A stretch of DNA of 64,000 nucleotides from Coriolopsis trogii. Its lineage: Eukaryota > Basidiomycota > Agaricomycetes > Polyporales > Polyporaceae. The notes beneath the pieces were generated by a model, which was given only the letters and a program-made list of their open reading frames with translations, did not search any database and was not told the origin of the DNA. Numbering within the stretch: the first letter of the stretch is position 1; every line of letters starts with the position of its first letter. The stretch covers positions 2,542,001-2,606,000 of the forward strand of contig JAHYIO010000003.1 in assembly GCA_020543525.1 (NCBI GenBank), written 5' to 3'. Positions 37,644-51,909 of the stretch are shown here, piece after piece. The position numbers were made by a program, and so were the translations under genes.

Positions 37644-40600
37644 ATGGCCGAAAACATATACAGCAAGGGCACCAGGGTCTGGTTTCCCGACAAGGAACTC
37701 GGCTGGATATCCGCCGAAGTCACCTCAGCCACCAAAACCGACGAGACAATCAAGCTCGTCTTTGTAGATGAACGCGGCAAGGTCAGCCCATTTCCAACAC
37801 TCATCGCTGCTAGACCTTACACAGTTGTCTCACCCTCCGCCTATACCTACAGGAGATCAAGATCAACACCACAGTAAAGGCCATCAAGGATGGCAAGGAC
37901 GACCTACCACCACTACGAAACCCTCCGCTGCTGGAAACCGCTGATGACCTCGCGACCCTCTCTCATTTGAATGAACCTTCAGGTCAGTTAGTACTCTTGT
38001 CTGGAACCCTGCACCCGCCACAACTTGTTGCCTGTATCATCCAGTCCTTCACACAATCCGCAATCGTTACGCACAACACAGCATCTATACATACTCTGGA
38101 ATCGTCCTCATTGCTGTCAACCCCTTCCAACGCGTTGCTCTCTATGGCCCCGAAGTTATTCAAGCATACAACGGCCGTCGGAGAGGTGAACTTGAACCCC
38201 ATCTGTTCGCTATCGCGGAGGACGCCTACACTGCTATGAGCAGAGATGGTACTGGTCAGACCATCATCGTCTCGGGAGAGAGGTACGTGCCCGCCGTCGT
38301 GGAATCGGCTGTTTCCCCACTGAAACCGTTACAGTGGTGCTGGAAAGACGGAATCCGTAAGTGATACGCGTTCTTACTACTCTTTGAAGGGCTTCATCCG
38401 CCTTTAGGCCAAGTTCATCATGCGTTATCTCGCCTCGGTCAACCCTCCTACTGCCAAGGCGAAGGTGAGGACGAAAGCGTCCCTCGACGAGTCTAGCGAG
38501 GTGGAGCGGCAGATCTTGGCCACCAATCCTGTACTTGAAGCCTTCGGTAACGCTAAGACCACTCGTAACGACAATTCTTCACGTTTCGGAAAGTATATCC
38601 AGGTATGCGACTCTCATCTTACGCAACTTACATAACCCTTGACGGCTCGTGTAGATCATGTTCGACGGTGAGCAAGAAATCGTCGGTGCACGTATCCGGA
38701 CATATCTTTTGGAGCGGTCTCGTGTGGTCTTCCAACCTTTGACTGAGCGGAACTATCATATCTTCTACCAACTTTGCGCGGGCGCACCCTTGAAGGAGAG
38801 GAAAGACCTTGGTCTTGACACAGACGTCACCAAGTTCCAATACCTGAATCAAGGTGGCCCCAGTTCGACGCCTATTGCCGGAGTAGACGATGCGGAGGAG
38901 TTCCGGCAAACACAAACGGCTCTATCCACTATCGGTATATCGGTCGAGAAGCAATGGGCTGTGTTCAAGTTGCTTTCAGCTCTCCTCCATCTTGGAAACA
39001 TCAAGGTCACCCAGGCGCGCAGCGACGCGGTCATCGACGATGCGGATCCTGCGCTGCAATTGTCAACCCGCTTCCTGGGCGTACCGCTGGCTGAGTTCAA
39101 GAAGTGGACGATCAAGAAACAAATCGCCACGCGCTCTGAGAAGATTGTGTCTTCGCTCAATAGCGCACAGGCGACTGTTGTCCGAGATTCGGTCGCCAAG
39201 TTCGTCTATGCTTGTCTCTTCGAATGGGTCGTTGCGATCCTCAACGAGAGTTTGGCGGGCGAGAACGGCGAGGCGATGGAACGGGCTGAGATGTTCATCG
39301 GTGTTCTTGATATCTATGGCTTCGAGCACTTCAAGAAGGTGGGACAGGTTGGACGTGGTTGACATTCTAATGACTAAACCTTGCTTGACAGAACTCTTTC
39401 GAGCAATTCAGTATCAACTACGCCAACGAGAAGTTGCAGCAAGAGGCATGGTCATAACTTCAGCTTGTCAACTATACTTCTAATCCCTTCTCTAGTTCAA
39501 CCAACACGTCTTCAAGCTTGAACAGGAGGAGTATGTTCGAGAGAAGATCAACTGGACATTCATCGAGTTCTCCGACAACCAACCTTGTATTGACATCATC
39601 GAGGGAAGACTCGGTGTCATGGCCTTGCTCGACGAAGAGTCTCGCATGCCTTCTGGTACCGACCAATCGTTCTTGCAGAAGCTCAACAACCAGCTCGCGA
39701 AGCCCGAAAACGCCAAAGTGTTCAAGAAGCCAAGATTTGGAAACTCGGCGTTCACAATCGCGCACTACGCCTTGGATGTCACATACGAGGTAGAAGGCTT
39801 TCTGGAGAAGAACAGGGATACGGTTCCGGACGAGCACATGGCTCTTCTCCAAGGGACCAAGAACTCGTTCCTCAAGGAAGTACTTGACGCTGCCTTTGCT
39901 GCTACTAAGCCAGCAGATGCTACACCACCATCTCCGACAGTCTCCGACGCACCTCTGCCGAACAAGCGTGCATCTCTGATCCCCGATCCCGGGAGGGCGA
40001 TGATGTCTGGCGCTGCAACTAGTGGGCCCAAGCGACCCGGAGCAGTGGTGAAGAAGCCGACCCAAGCCTCGATCTTTAAAGCGTCTCTGGTCAACCTCAT
40101 GGACACCTTGAACACAACGAACGTCCACTACATCCGGTGTATCAAACCCAACGAACAGAAGCGCGCTTGGGAGTTCACGCCCCAGCAGGTCCTTGGTCAG
40201 CTTCGGGCTTGTGGTGTTCTTGAGACTATCCGTATCAGTTGCGCCGGGTACCCCTCACGATGGACGTATGAGGAGTTCGCTGAGCGGTAGGTCTTCACGT
40301 GCATGACCGCCCAGATGAACCACCTGAGCATGTTTCCAGGTATTATATGCTGGTGCACTCATCCGAATGGGAGCCTATGATCAAGAACCTCGAGCTCAAG
40401 CCGTTGTGCGCTCGTATTCTTGAAAAGACCATCAACGACCCCGACAAATATCAACCTGGTCTTACCAAGATCTTCTTCCGCGCTGGGATGCTCGCCGCAC
40501 TAGAGTCACTGCGCTCGGGGCGCCTCAATGCGCTTGTCACGATCGTCCAAAAGAATATGCGGAGACGTATGGCTGTGAAGAAGTACAGAGCTCTTCGAGA

Positions 40601-43287
40601 GGCAACGATCAAGATTCAGACATGGTGGCGCGGTATCATGGCGAGGCAACTTGTGGACAAGGTCCGCAAGGATGTCGCTGCAACTCGTCTGCAGCGCGGC
40701 GTCAGACGGTATATGCAACGCAAGCGTTTCCTCAGCATCCGCGCTTCGGTTTGCGCTGTCCAAGCTCGTGAGTAGACCGTTGTCTCAATCATGATACCAT
40801 GTCAACTTATATGACTACTTCAGGTGCTCGTGGTGCTCTTGCCCGCCGTAGCTTTAAGGATTCGAAACGGACGTTCGCAGTGATCACTCTTCAAAGCCTC
40901 TTCCGTGGAGTGTAAGCGTCTTGTGACTACCCTGTTGCGACATAATGGCTGATATACCATACTACCAGGCTATGCCGGAGATTGTACAAGCAAGATGTCC
41001 GCAACGTCATCCTCATTCAGTCCTGCATCCGTCGCCGGCTGGCGCGCAAGGAGCTCAAGGCGCTCAAGGCGGAGGCTCGTTCCGTCTCGAAGTTCAAAGA
41101 AATCTCGTACCGGCTGGAGAACAAGGTCGTGGAGCTCACGCAAAACCTCCAGAGGCGTACCGAGGAGAAGAAGGAGCTGCAGAATAAGGTTCAAGCTCTC
41201 GAGGCGCAATTGGCTCAGGCGATCTCGCGACACGAAGAATCGGACGCTCGTGCCAAGCAGATTCAGTCGGATCTCCAGACCGCTCAGGAAGAGTTGACCC
41301 GTAGTCAACAACTCCTCCGCGCGAAGGAGGATGTTGAGCGCAAGCTGGAGGAGGCGATCACCCGCGCTGCAGAGAAGGAGGCAACCGTGCAGAAGCTGTC
41401 CGAAGAGCTGGCTCAACAAGCCGCACAACTGGAGTCGCAGCAGAAGCTCATCGACAGCCAGCCCGTGCGGAACGCCGACGACAGCTCCGTCATTCAGACG
41501 CTCAAGACGGAGGTCAGCAGCTTGCGCGAGCAGCTCAATCGTGCAACCGCTCTCAACGCTCTCACCCGTGGAGTCCGCGCAGAGCCGACCTCCCCCACCT
41601 TTGCTCCCGTCCTGCGTCTCGCGGATGCACCGGCTAGCACTAACGGTCAACTCTCGACCGCGGCGCGTGGTCACCAACGACGACATAGCTCTGCTGGCGT
41701 GTATGCCATCAACCCCTCCGACCACCGTACTTCCTCAGACGAGCTCATGTTCAATGCGAAGCGCAGTCAGACGTCGAACCCCCGCGCTGTGTCCGTCGCC
41801 TACAACGGCGAAGATGGTCTACCACAGTTTCGTGTATTGGATAGGTCGAGCCTCTACGATGACCCGGCTGAAGAGAAGATACGGTTGATGCAGGACATCA
41901 AGCGTCTAGACGAGGATGTCCTGGATGGCCTTATCCGTGGCTTGAAGATACCCGCGCCCAGCCTGACGAGCCCCGCGGCCGTGAAGGAGATTTTATTCCC
42001 TGCAAACCTGATCAGCCTGATCACGAACGAGATGTGGAAGTACGGGCTCATTCCAGAGAGCGAGAGGTTCCTTGCGAACGTCATGCAGACGATCCAGTCG
42101 CATGTTATGGTGCGTTGCAATTTATCCATCAACGAGATTCGGTGCTGACTCCTCCTCAGTCCTTCACGGGCGAGGACGCAATCATCCCTGGCATCTTCTG
42201 GCTTTCCAATGTTCATGAAATGCTCTCGTTCATCTGTGTAGCAGAGAGCGACATGCTTCAGGGTATCGGTCCTGGTGAAGAGAACGCGGTCAGGCCTTTC
42301 GAATGGGCAGATTACGAGCGCCTCGTCTCCGTTGTCAAGCATGATCTTGACAGTCTCGAGTACAACATCTACCACACATGGATGCTCGAGACCAAGAAGC
42401 GCTTGTCGAAGATGGTCATCCCTGCACTCATCGAGAGCCAGTCGCTGCCTGGCTTCACCACCACCGATGGCGGAGGCAGGTTGTTCAACCGTTTACTCAA
42501 CTCCAACACCACACCTGCCTACAGCATGGACGATATCTTGAACCTCCTCAACAAGGTTTGGAGAAGCTTGAAGAGCTATTACATGGAGGAATCTGTGGTA
42601 CAGCAGGTCATCACGGAGCTTCTCAAGCTCATCGGCGTGACAAGTTTCAACGACCTTCTCATGAGGCGCAACTTCTCTTCCTGGAAGCGAGGTAATTTCG
42701 GAGGCATGATAACATTAGGTGCAGTCCTCTGATGCCCTCTCCAGCAATGCAGATCCAGTACAACATCACGCGCATCGAAGAATGGTGCAAGTCGCACGAC
42801 ATGCCCGAGGGCACTTTGCAGCTCGAGCACTTGATGCAAGCCACAAAGCTTCTCCAGCTGAAGAAGGTACGTCGTAATCTGTACATGGCTTGCATGCAGC
42901 GTTGATAGAATGTTCCCCTTTACAGTCTACACCCGCAGACTTGGAGATCATCTACGATGTTTGCTGGATGTTGACCCCGACTCAGATCCAGCGCATGTGC
43001 ACCAACTACTACGTCGCCGACTACGAGGTGAGTCTTGTCTGAGAGTATGCTGCTCAGGAAGGGCTAACAGACCCTTGCAGACTCCCATCTCCCCGGAGAT
43101 CCTCCGCGTTGTCGCCTCACGGGTTTCGCCCAACGACCGCAACGACCACTTGCTGCTTGCGCCAGAGACCGAGGAGGTCGGCCCGTACGAGCTGCCTCTG
43201 CCTCGGGAGGTGTCTGGCCTCGAGACATATGTCCCCGCATACCTCAACGTCCCGCATCTTCGGAGGCTCGCTGCTCTGGTAGCATAG
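37644..43287 (+). CDS. Class V myosin heavy chain (MYO2/MyoV)
   Basis: Actin motor for vesicle and organelle transport to growth sites. Fifteen exons: 37644-37781, 37853-37982, 38045-38282, 38335-38356, 38408-38602, 38655-39338, 39392-39445, 39496-40286, 40340-40767, 40824-40911, 40969-42109, 42160-42691, 42745-42866, 42926-43027, 43081-43287, for 1,623 aa. SH3-like N-terminus ([15 protein letters not shown]), P-loop [10 protein letters not shown] near 166-176, switch [36 protein letters not shown] near 460, about six IQ motifs (790-925), coiled coil, and a C-terminal DIL/cargo-binding domain. The intron at 39446-39495 starts with GC. Confidence 0.95.
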
Positions 43288-43440
43288 AGCTCGGTGGCTG
43301 TCATGTTCGATACGTTTTCGTTCTGCATATCTTTCTATGCTGTGGGATTCAATGTAATGGTAATATACGACAACCTCAATCAACCTCGAGCCTTCCCGAA
43401 CTGCACGTCGCACACCGCGTTATTGGTCACTTGGTACAGG

Positions 43441-44419
43441 TTACCTACTTAAGGTCAGGGATGAGCCATCTGTTACCTGATCTCCGAGTGATTGGTCTGT
43501 ATGAAGCGGTGTACCCGCCTCTTCCCCGTCCGCAAGCAGCAATTTGAGAGGCTTGCTGTAGTCAGAGCGTGTGGATAGGGCCCTAGTAGTATCGCGAACG
43601 TACTTGGCTGTCACTGATGGTCATCTTGAAGTGGTTGGCCAACAAGTCCAACGCCCTTCCGGTCACAATTGTCTACCTCAGCATCATGTAGTAGCAGGTC
43701 GAGCTCATGTAGACATTCAGACGACACCTTTCTAAACCAGAATATGCGCTCGGGACTTGTGGCACCGGCCTGAGTGACTCTGAGATGGACTCGCTGATCG
43801 ACAGCGACCGACGACGCAGAGTCCTTTGGATCACCAGGCTGCGCCTTGTGACGCATCTTCATAGTTGCTATCTTGCGCGACTGCGCCTCCTTCTTACTTG
43901 TGGCAGCAGCTGAGCGTGCCGTGGAACTAGTTGAAGACGAGGGGCCGAAGTGTTTCGCCAGGAGTGCCTTGGCTGCTGCGTTCTTTTCCGGCGCAGGATC
44001 TGCTGAGGACGGAGCCGAGGGGATACAAGAGTGAGAGGCGGGCTCCCTGTGCCTGCGGACAAGGCGATCAGGAGAAGTCTCGCATACCCGGAGGAGGGTC
44101 ACTCGCAGACATACTGCGCACAGAATGCTTGGATGCAACCGGGGCATACTGCGGGCGAGCGATTCGTCGTATCTGTGGGCTTCGCAATGAAGGACTCAAG
44201 GCTCGGCTTGTTGCAGCCCTGTGCGGCGCAGCGTTGAAGCTTCAGAGAGGGTCCGTCTGTAGTCTGTGCAGTCTGGAGGAGGGGGCATTGGTGCACTTCG
44301 GGAGCGATGTGTTCTCTGCAATAGAGATGTTGGCACTTGCAGCGAATGGGCAAGAAGTCGTTGATGTTGCAGGATGAGAGACTGCAATGAGCACCGATGG
44401 AGGGCAGCCCTTCGGACAT
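43441..44419 (-). CDS. AN1-type zinc finger protein, CUZ1/ZFAND1-like
   Basis: Exons 44419-44115, 44052-43728, 43672-43604, 43551-43441 give 269 aa. Two AN1 fingers: CSLSSCNINDFLPIRCKCQHLYCREHIAPEVHQC, and a second from CAAQGC to CPGCIQAFCAQH...HSC that is completed only after splicing at GTATGT (44114-44053). The C-terminal part (FWFRKTIVTGRALDLLANHFKMTISD) matches the ubiquitin-like end of Cuz1/ZFAND1, which recruits Cdc48 and the proteasome in arsenite stress. The last intron uses an AAG acceptor. Function is by family. Confidence 0.85.
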
Positions 44420-44539
44420 GGGAGTGCGATGCAAGATGCGAGCGCACTGGCTACCGGTCCGGATGATGGCTCGTGAATACAAGTATGGCCTCCACTTCAG
44501 CCACGCGCCTCCTTCACCTGCAACCCCAACAAGCCCTTC

Positions 44540-45494
44540 ATGAATATCATCGTGCGCATTCCACTGATTGTCCTCGATACTGAGCTCATGCCTGCCCAAT
44601 GCACAGGAGACCCTCTTTGGCCGCACGGTCACCCCCGCCGAGCGGTTGCGCCAGCATCAGCGCGCCCTCGCAAAGGCGCAGCGCGAGCTGGACCGTGAAC
44701 GGACGAAGCTCGAGCAGCAGGAGAAGAAGCTCATTGCAAACATCAAGAAGAGTGCAAAGTCGGGCCAGATGGTGCGTGTATATGGACCTCTCATCCCCCC
44801 ATGGGCATTCAGACCTGCGCGCACAGAACGCTTGCAAGGTGATGGCCAAGGATCTCGTCCGCACCCGGCGATACGTCCAGAAGTTCTACCAGATGAGGAC
44901 GCAACTACAGGCCGTCGGTTTACGGATACAAACCCTTCGCAGCAACCAGCAGATGGCTGAAGCTATGCGCGGCGCCACCCGCGTATGTCAATGATTTCTT
45001 GCCCTTCGTTCACCTTGAGCTCACATGTTATCTGCAGGCCATGGGTGCTATGAACAGAGGCCTCAACCTGCCACAGATACAGCGTATCATGATGGAGTTT
45101 GAACGTGAGAGCGCGACCATGGACATGAAGGAGGAGATGATGTCCGACGCGGTCGATGATGTCATGGAGGACGACCTCGAGGATGAGGAAGAGGAGGGTG
45201 ACAAGATCCTCAAGCAGGTTCTGGATGAAATAGGCGTGGATCTGTCGCAACAGGTGCCCTCTCACAATTGCTTTATCCAGGTCGAGACCACTAATCGTGC
45301 ATTTGCAGCTCTCTGATGCCCCCTCTGGACTGGCTGTCGCGTCCCCACTAACAGAGGCAAGACAACCAGTTGCTCTCGGAGGCGGTCCAGCAGTCGGTGC
45401 ATCGTCTGGCGGCAGCGGTGCCGCTGCTGGAGGAGACGACATGTCGGATGAAGACGCCCTCCAGGCTCGACTGGATGCACTACGGAGAGGATAG
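44540..45494 (+). CDS. ESCRT-III subunit VPS2/CHMP2
   Basis: Exons 44540-44551, 44607-44771, 44827-44982, 45038-45253, 45309-45494 give 244 aa. The first coding exon is only 12 nt (MNII), followed by ETLFGRTVTPAERLRQHQRAL, the basic N-terminal helix hairpin, an acidic C-terminal half (DDVMEDDLEDEEEEGD), and a terminal MIM1 motif DEDALQARLDALRR that binds the MIT domain of Vps4. A Gly/Ala-rich linker of about 30 residues before the MIM is unusual in length. It lies tail-to-tail with COG4 (85 bp). Confidence 0.94.
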
Positions 45495-45578
45495 AGGATA
45501 CTGTAGTATCTACCGCTGAACATGCAGGTGGGGCTATGTAGATAAATGGACGGACTAATGTACACAAGACGATCACGA

Positions 45579-48418
45579 CTATACCCTGAGACTAGCAACA
45601 GCACGAGCTTCCTGCTGGCTCAGCTGCCACGCAATGCCTGAACCGTTATAGAACTCATCCACATCCTCCTCCTGTATAATTGTCAGCGCGAGACAGGATG
45701 GCTGAGATGTCGACTCACCGAATCGAGGTTGAGCACGGTCGCAATCTGTTGCAGTCGGACGAATTTTTCCCGAATGTCGCCAAACACGGTCTGGGACGAT
45801 AGGTATCCCATGACAGCACGCATGTCGTGGTCAAAGCGGATGGCTCCAAGCTGTGGAATGGTTCGTCAAGTCGCACGAGGAGGGTGTAGGGCGAGGACAT
45901 ACTTCACTGTACCTCAGACTGAGGACATACTTCTCCCATGGTCTGACGAGCACGTCCAGTGCGAGACCGAAGAACAACCGGAAGTTGCTCTCCGTGAATG
46001 TGTCCTTTCGGTGCATTAGTCACGCTCACTTACGATGAATCCTCCGTACACACCTTGTAGCCGTCAATCAAAGCCTCCCAAGCCTTGACGAAGCGCTTCC
46101 GAACTACGTCCTGAAGTTCAACTGCTGCGTAGCTATCGTCGTCAAGGACGTAAGACACGTCCTTGTAGATGTCGGCTATGAAGGTTCGAAGCTTTGGACG
46201 GAGGAGTTGGTTGAAGAGTTGCTCGACTCCGGCCTGGTGATGCAATCAGCATAAACTCGGAAGGGTGATACAGTCGACCCTACCCGGAGAGTGGATCGAT
46301 ACTTGGGGACCAGGTTGTTGAACGCATTCAAGCTGTTCTTCACGGGCTCAATTTCCGACTCTAGGAAGTGTTGCGGGATGGTGGTTGATTGACTCAAGTC
46401 CCTAACGAGGCGTTCCATGTGGGAGGACGATATATCGAGGTCATTCAAGAGGATCTACCCAACGTGATCAGTGAAGTGAAGTCAACACACCCCTGAATGA
46501 GCTTACAATGAATGATTGCCTGTTTTCACGTTCCACCTTCTCGCCTCGTACACCGGGTCCCGCTGCCCCTTTGTACACATTGTCCAACTTCTGCTTGATC
46601 ACGCGGGCATAGTCCCTATCCATGACATCGCGCAAACGCTCCGATGTCCTCTCAACAGCCTTCACGGAGGCCGTCGACAGCATCCGCATCAGAACCGTCT
46701 TGAGGATGTAAAACGCATCATCCGGAGTGGTAGTCGACACTGGTGTCTGCGAGAAGTCATGCGTCGATAACCTGTGTGCCTGCGTCGTCTCCGTGAGTAA
46801 CCAGGAAGAGACAGGTTTGTGTGTCATAACATGCCTTGTCGATAACGGTCCGAGCATACCAGACCTCGAGAGGGGCATAATACGTCGATAGCATCTCCTC
46901 GATGATCCGACAGGACTGAGAGCCCTCAAGTACTTGTATGCCTTCTTGCATACTTGGATTCCCATCATCGATTTTTGCTGGGGTATGCGACGCCTGCTTA
47001 TCGTCGGGATTCTCATCGCCTTCTGTGTCCGACTCCTCCTGAGGACCAGAGGTCAACGACAACGCCACGCTCTAGTCAAAGTGAGGATGTTAACCTTGAG
47101 TCGATCGTACATGAACTTACGGAACAGACCCCACCGTCCGCCCATGCCGGCCGCCTCTGTGAGCACCTTGTCGATCTCGCGGGGATCGACGAGGTCTTCG
47201 TCTTCGTTGGGTGCGGCACTCGGCTGTCTATGGACGCTCGCGGATGATGGCGTAGACGAAATGTCCGACAGCTAGGTGGACACGATGAGCCGAAAGGACT
47301 GGGCCCTGCCTTAGGACTGGATTCACCTTACGCTTCATGGACCGTTCTTCCTCCCAACCCTCAAGCAAGTCTTTGACCACTCGGTCCGCCTCCTGCAAGA
47401 GGCGTTCTACGACGAGCCCCATCTTGCCCAGTCCATAATACTTCTCCACCACGGGCTGATGCTGATCCACGATGAGCGCGATGCTCTCGAACAGAGCAGT
47501 CAACGCGGTAATGTAGTACAACGGGGACGACGCTGGCGAAACATCACAATCTACCGAGGGACGCAAGACAGCCACGAGGTGGACGTACTCTTCGCTGACG
47601 CGGGGGCGCGCACCTTGACCAGTTCGACGACGAAAGAGGCATACGCCTGCAGGCCTTCCGCCTCCCACCCAATCGCGGGGAACAGCTTGAAAAACCGGCT
47701 CGTGGCCGTCGCATCTCTCGCCCTAGACGCTTTCTCGAATTCGCGTTTGAACACCGCAAGAAGCTGTTCGCGCGCGACCTGGAGAGTCTGGGCGGGCGGG
47801 AGGTGGCTCTCTGGCGTGGGCTACGAGATTATCGGACAACGTCTCGTGTGCGCATATGAAGGCAAGGAGGTAAACGTACAACCGCTGTCTCTGCGAATGG
47901 GCCCGAGATGACGTCCAGCGGGAGGGCCATCGCTCGCGCGCAGTGGCGAGTGGCGGACTCCCAGTCCTGCTGCTCCATAGAGCTGTGCATGGCCGCCAGA
48001 GAGGACTGTGCGAGGGCGAACGAAGCATGGATGTGGGCATGCAACTCCGGACAGGACAACGGACAGACAGTACCTTGAGCTCGATGATTTGGCTGACGCG
48101 TTCGGACGCCTCCCGCACACGCTTCATCTCCTCGTCCAAAGACTGGACGCGGCCACCAACATCTTGGGCTGTGCGCGCGGTGTAGGAAACTGTTTGGTCT
48201 AGGAGCTGCGTTTCCTTGTGGAGTGCGTCAAGTTGTGGTCCGAGAGATTGGAGACTGTTCAGAGAGGCGGAGATGGGTTCATATGAGGACAAGAGGTCCG
48301 TCAGAGATGCAGAAAGATCGGACTCCTGTGACTGCAGGACAGAGAGAGCACTAAGGATATCTGGCAAGGTGGCGAGACGGCGAGCATTGGGAAGGGATGG
48401 TGCGGTAGAATCGCTCAT
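45579..48418 (-). CDS. COG4: Conserved oligomeric Golgi complex subunit 4
   Basis: Tether for retrograde traffic within the Golgi. Exons 48418-48074, 48005-47880, 47820-47589, 47532-47327, 47271-47095, 47038-46835, 46779-46507, 46454-46284, 46233-46054, 46004-45903, 45850-45719, 45671-45579 give 746 aa. Recognisable segments: N-terminal coiled coil with QIIELK, SMEQQDWESATRHCARAMALP, FFKLFPAIGWEAEGLQAY, CRIIEEMLSTYYAPLEVWY, and the C-terminal DIREKFVRLQQIATVLNLDS...EARAVASLRV. The intron 46780-46834 starts with GC after AAG. Confidence 0.92.
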
Positions 48419-48780
48419 ATCCAGGGTCAGAGGTAGCCTACGTGTCAAGGGGTGTATGCGCGAGTGAGGTGAGACCCTGCTATAGCCTCAACCTGGGTCT
48501 GAGCATCAGCGTAAGAGTTCGCGTTCAAGTGGTCGGGAGCGCTTCGCGCATACAGGACGTCGCCACCCATGCATTCGAGCACAATGTGATGCAATAATTT
48601 GATTTGAACCCACAGGACTCACTCAACATGGCAAGTATACGTCTACACATTAGAAACTACAACATCCACGCGCGAAAGCGGCATATCCAAATAGGACTAC
48701 GTATACATCATACATCCTCTGATTCATCCCACGTAAGGCACAAGCTCGCGTCCACTGTCCAATGCTGTTCAACGAGTCGT

Positions 48781-50589
<1,809 letters not shown>

Positions 50590-51909
50590 GGTGGACGAGT
50601 AGGAGAGGAGGGAGGATGAGGACGGCTGTAGGGGGGACAAGAGGGATATAAGGACGCGGAGGATACCGATGAACGCGATTGTTGGTCGACAAGGATCGAT
50701 GAGGCGCTGCAGGGCGACTCACATCACTCGTCGTTGATCTCCCTCAAACTGACTGGAGATAATATTGACTGCATCCACTCGTCCTCGTGGTCTCCTCATG
50801 CCCGAGGATACCTGCAGTGTGCACGAGCCTGCCGTGCTGCGAGCTTGAGTGAGTCTCCAGATTCGGCTCGATCGCCCACGACTCCAGCCAGCTCTCCAGC
50901 CTCGCACGGAACCCGGTCCGGCCACCAACTCCGTGGCAGTGGCGGTGGCGGTGGCAGTGACACTCCAGACAACTCACTGTTCGAATTCGACCACTGACCC
51001 ATCTGCCATGATTCACACTTGGGTCGTGCAAATCCATAAGCAGGTAACAGTCTGTGACCTACACATTGGGTTCCATTCAGTCTGGACTCCCTCTATCTGG
51101 AAGTGGCGATATCCAGCCACTTGGAACGGAATACGGAGGGTACTCACTATTTTCGTCGGGACAGAGGCAGGTGACTGCAAGCGATGACGGGCTGTATGGG
51201 ACCAGACTAGGGAGCGCGTGATAGAGAGTGTGTGTGTGCGGTCTGTTCGCGCGATATGTCTCACAGAGATTGTGTCCGAACTCTGTGTCATTCAACGTCG
51301 GGGACACGGAGCGTTATATCCGCGAGGGTGAGCGCACGAAATGCAGATAACCATCACCAAGAAAGAGTACGTTAGACAGACTGCCGCTGAATGGGCTAGG
51401 TGGACAGAGGGGTATGGGAGGACAAGACTGGCAGGCTGCCACTAGTGCATATACTTACGCTTGGAAGGAGGACCCTGCAAGTTGTCGAGCGAGCTAGATG
51501 AAGGCCATGTGCGCGTAAGGAAAGACATTGTCCCACGAGTACTAGAGCAGATCATGCCTGCGACAAAAATTCACGAAATGAGCTGGCGAAAAATAGGCGG
51601 GGGGACGGACTCCTGTCGGCCGATCCGATCGTGTTCATAGTTGTGGGCAGACTGCCAAGCGTTTCTGTGCAAGTACGGGGCCGGCGTCTGCGAGTCAATT
51701 ATATGAGCTCGGTCACTACCTAGAATAGCAGAAAATGACATCCAGGTGCCTGTCTGCCTGAGCTGAGGCAGTCGTCGAGAGAGAGAGCCCACCCCGCAGT
51801 TCGTCTACGCGGATAGTGACTGTCGCGACTTGTCACCAGGCGCGGTGAGAGGGCACATGCGGTGATACGGAAGCAGTGCGCAGCTGAGAAGAGGATAATA
51901 TTTGGATAT
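50590..51909. other. Stretch without recognised gene
   Basis: It includes the MAPK 5' region (CT/GA-rich, to about 50750) and then about 1.1 kb in which no exon chain, tRNA or known motif was recognised. A (GGC AGT)-like repeat lies at 50934-50962. Short ORFs here lack coding features. Confidence 0.5.
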
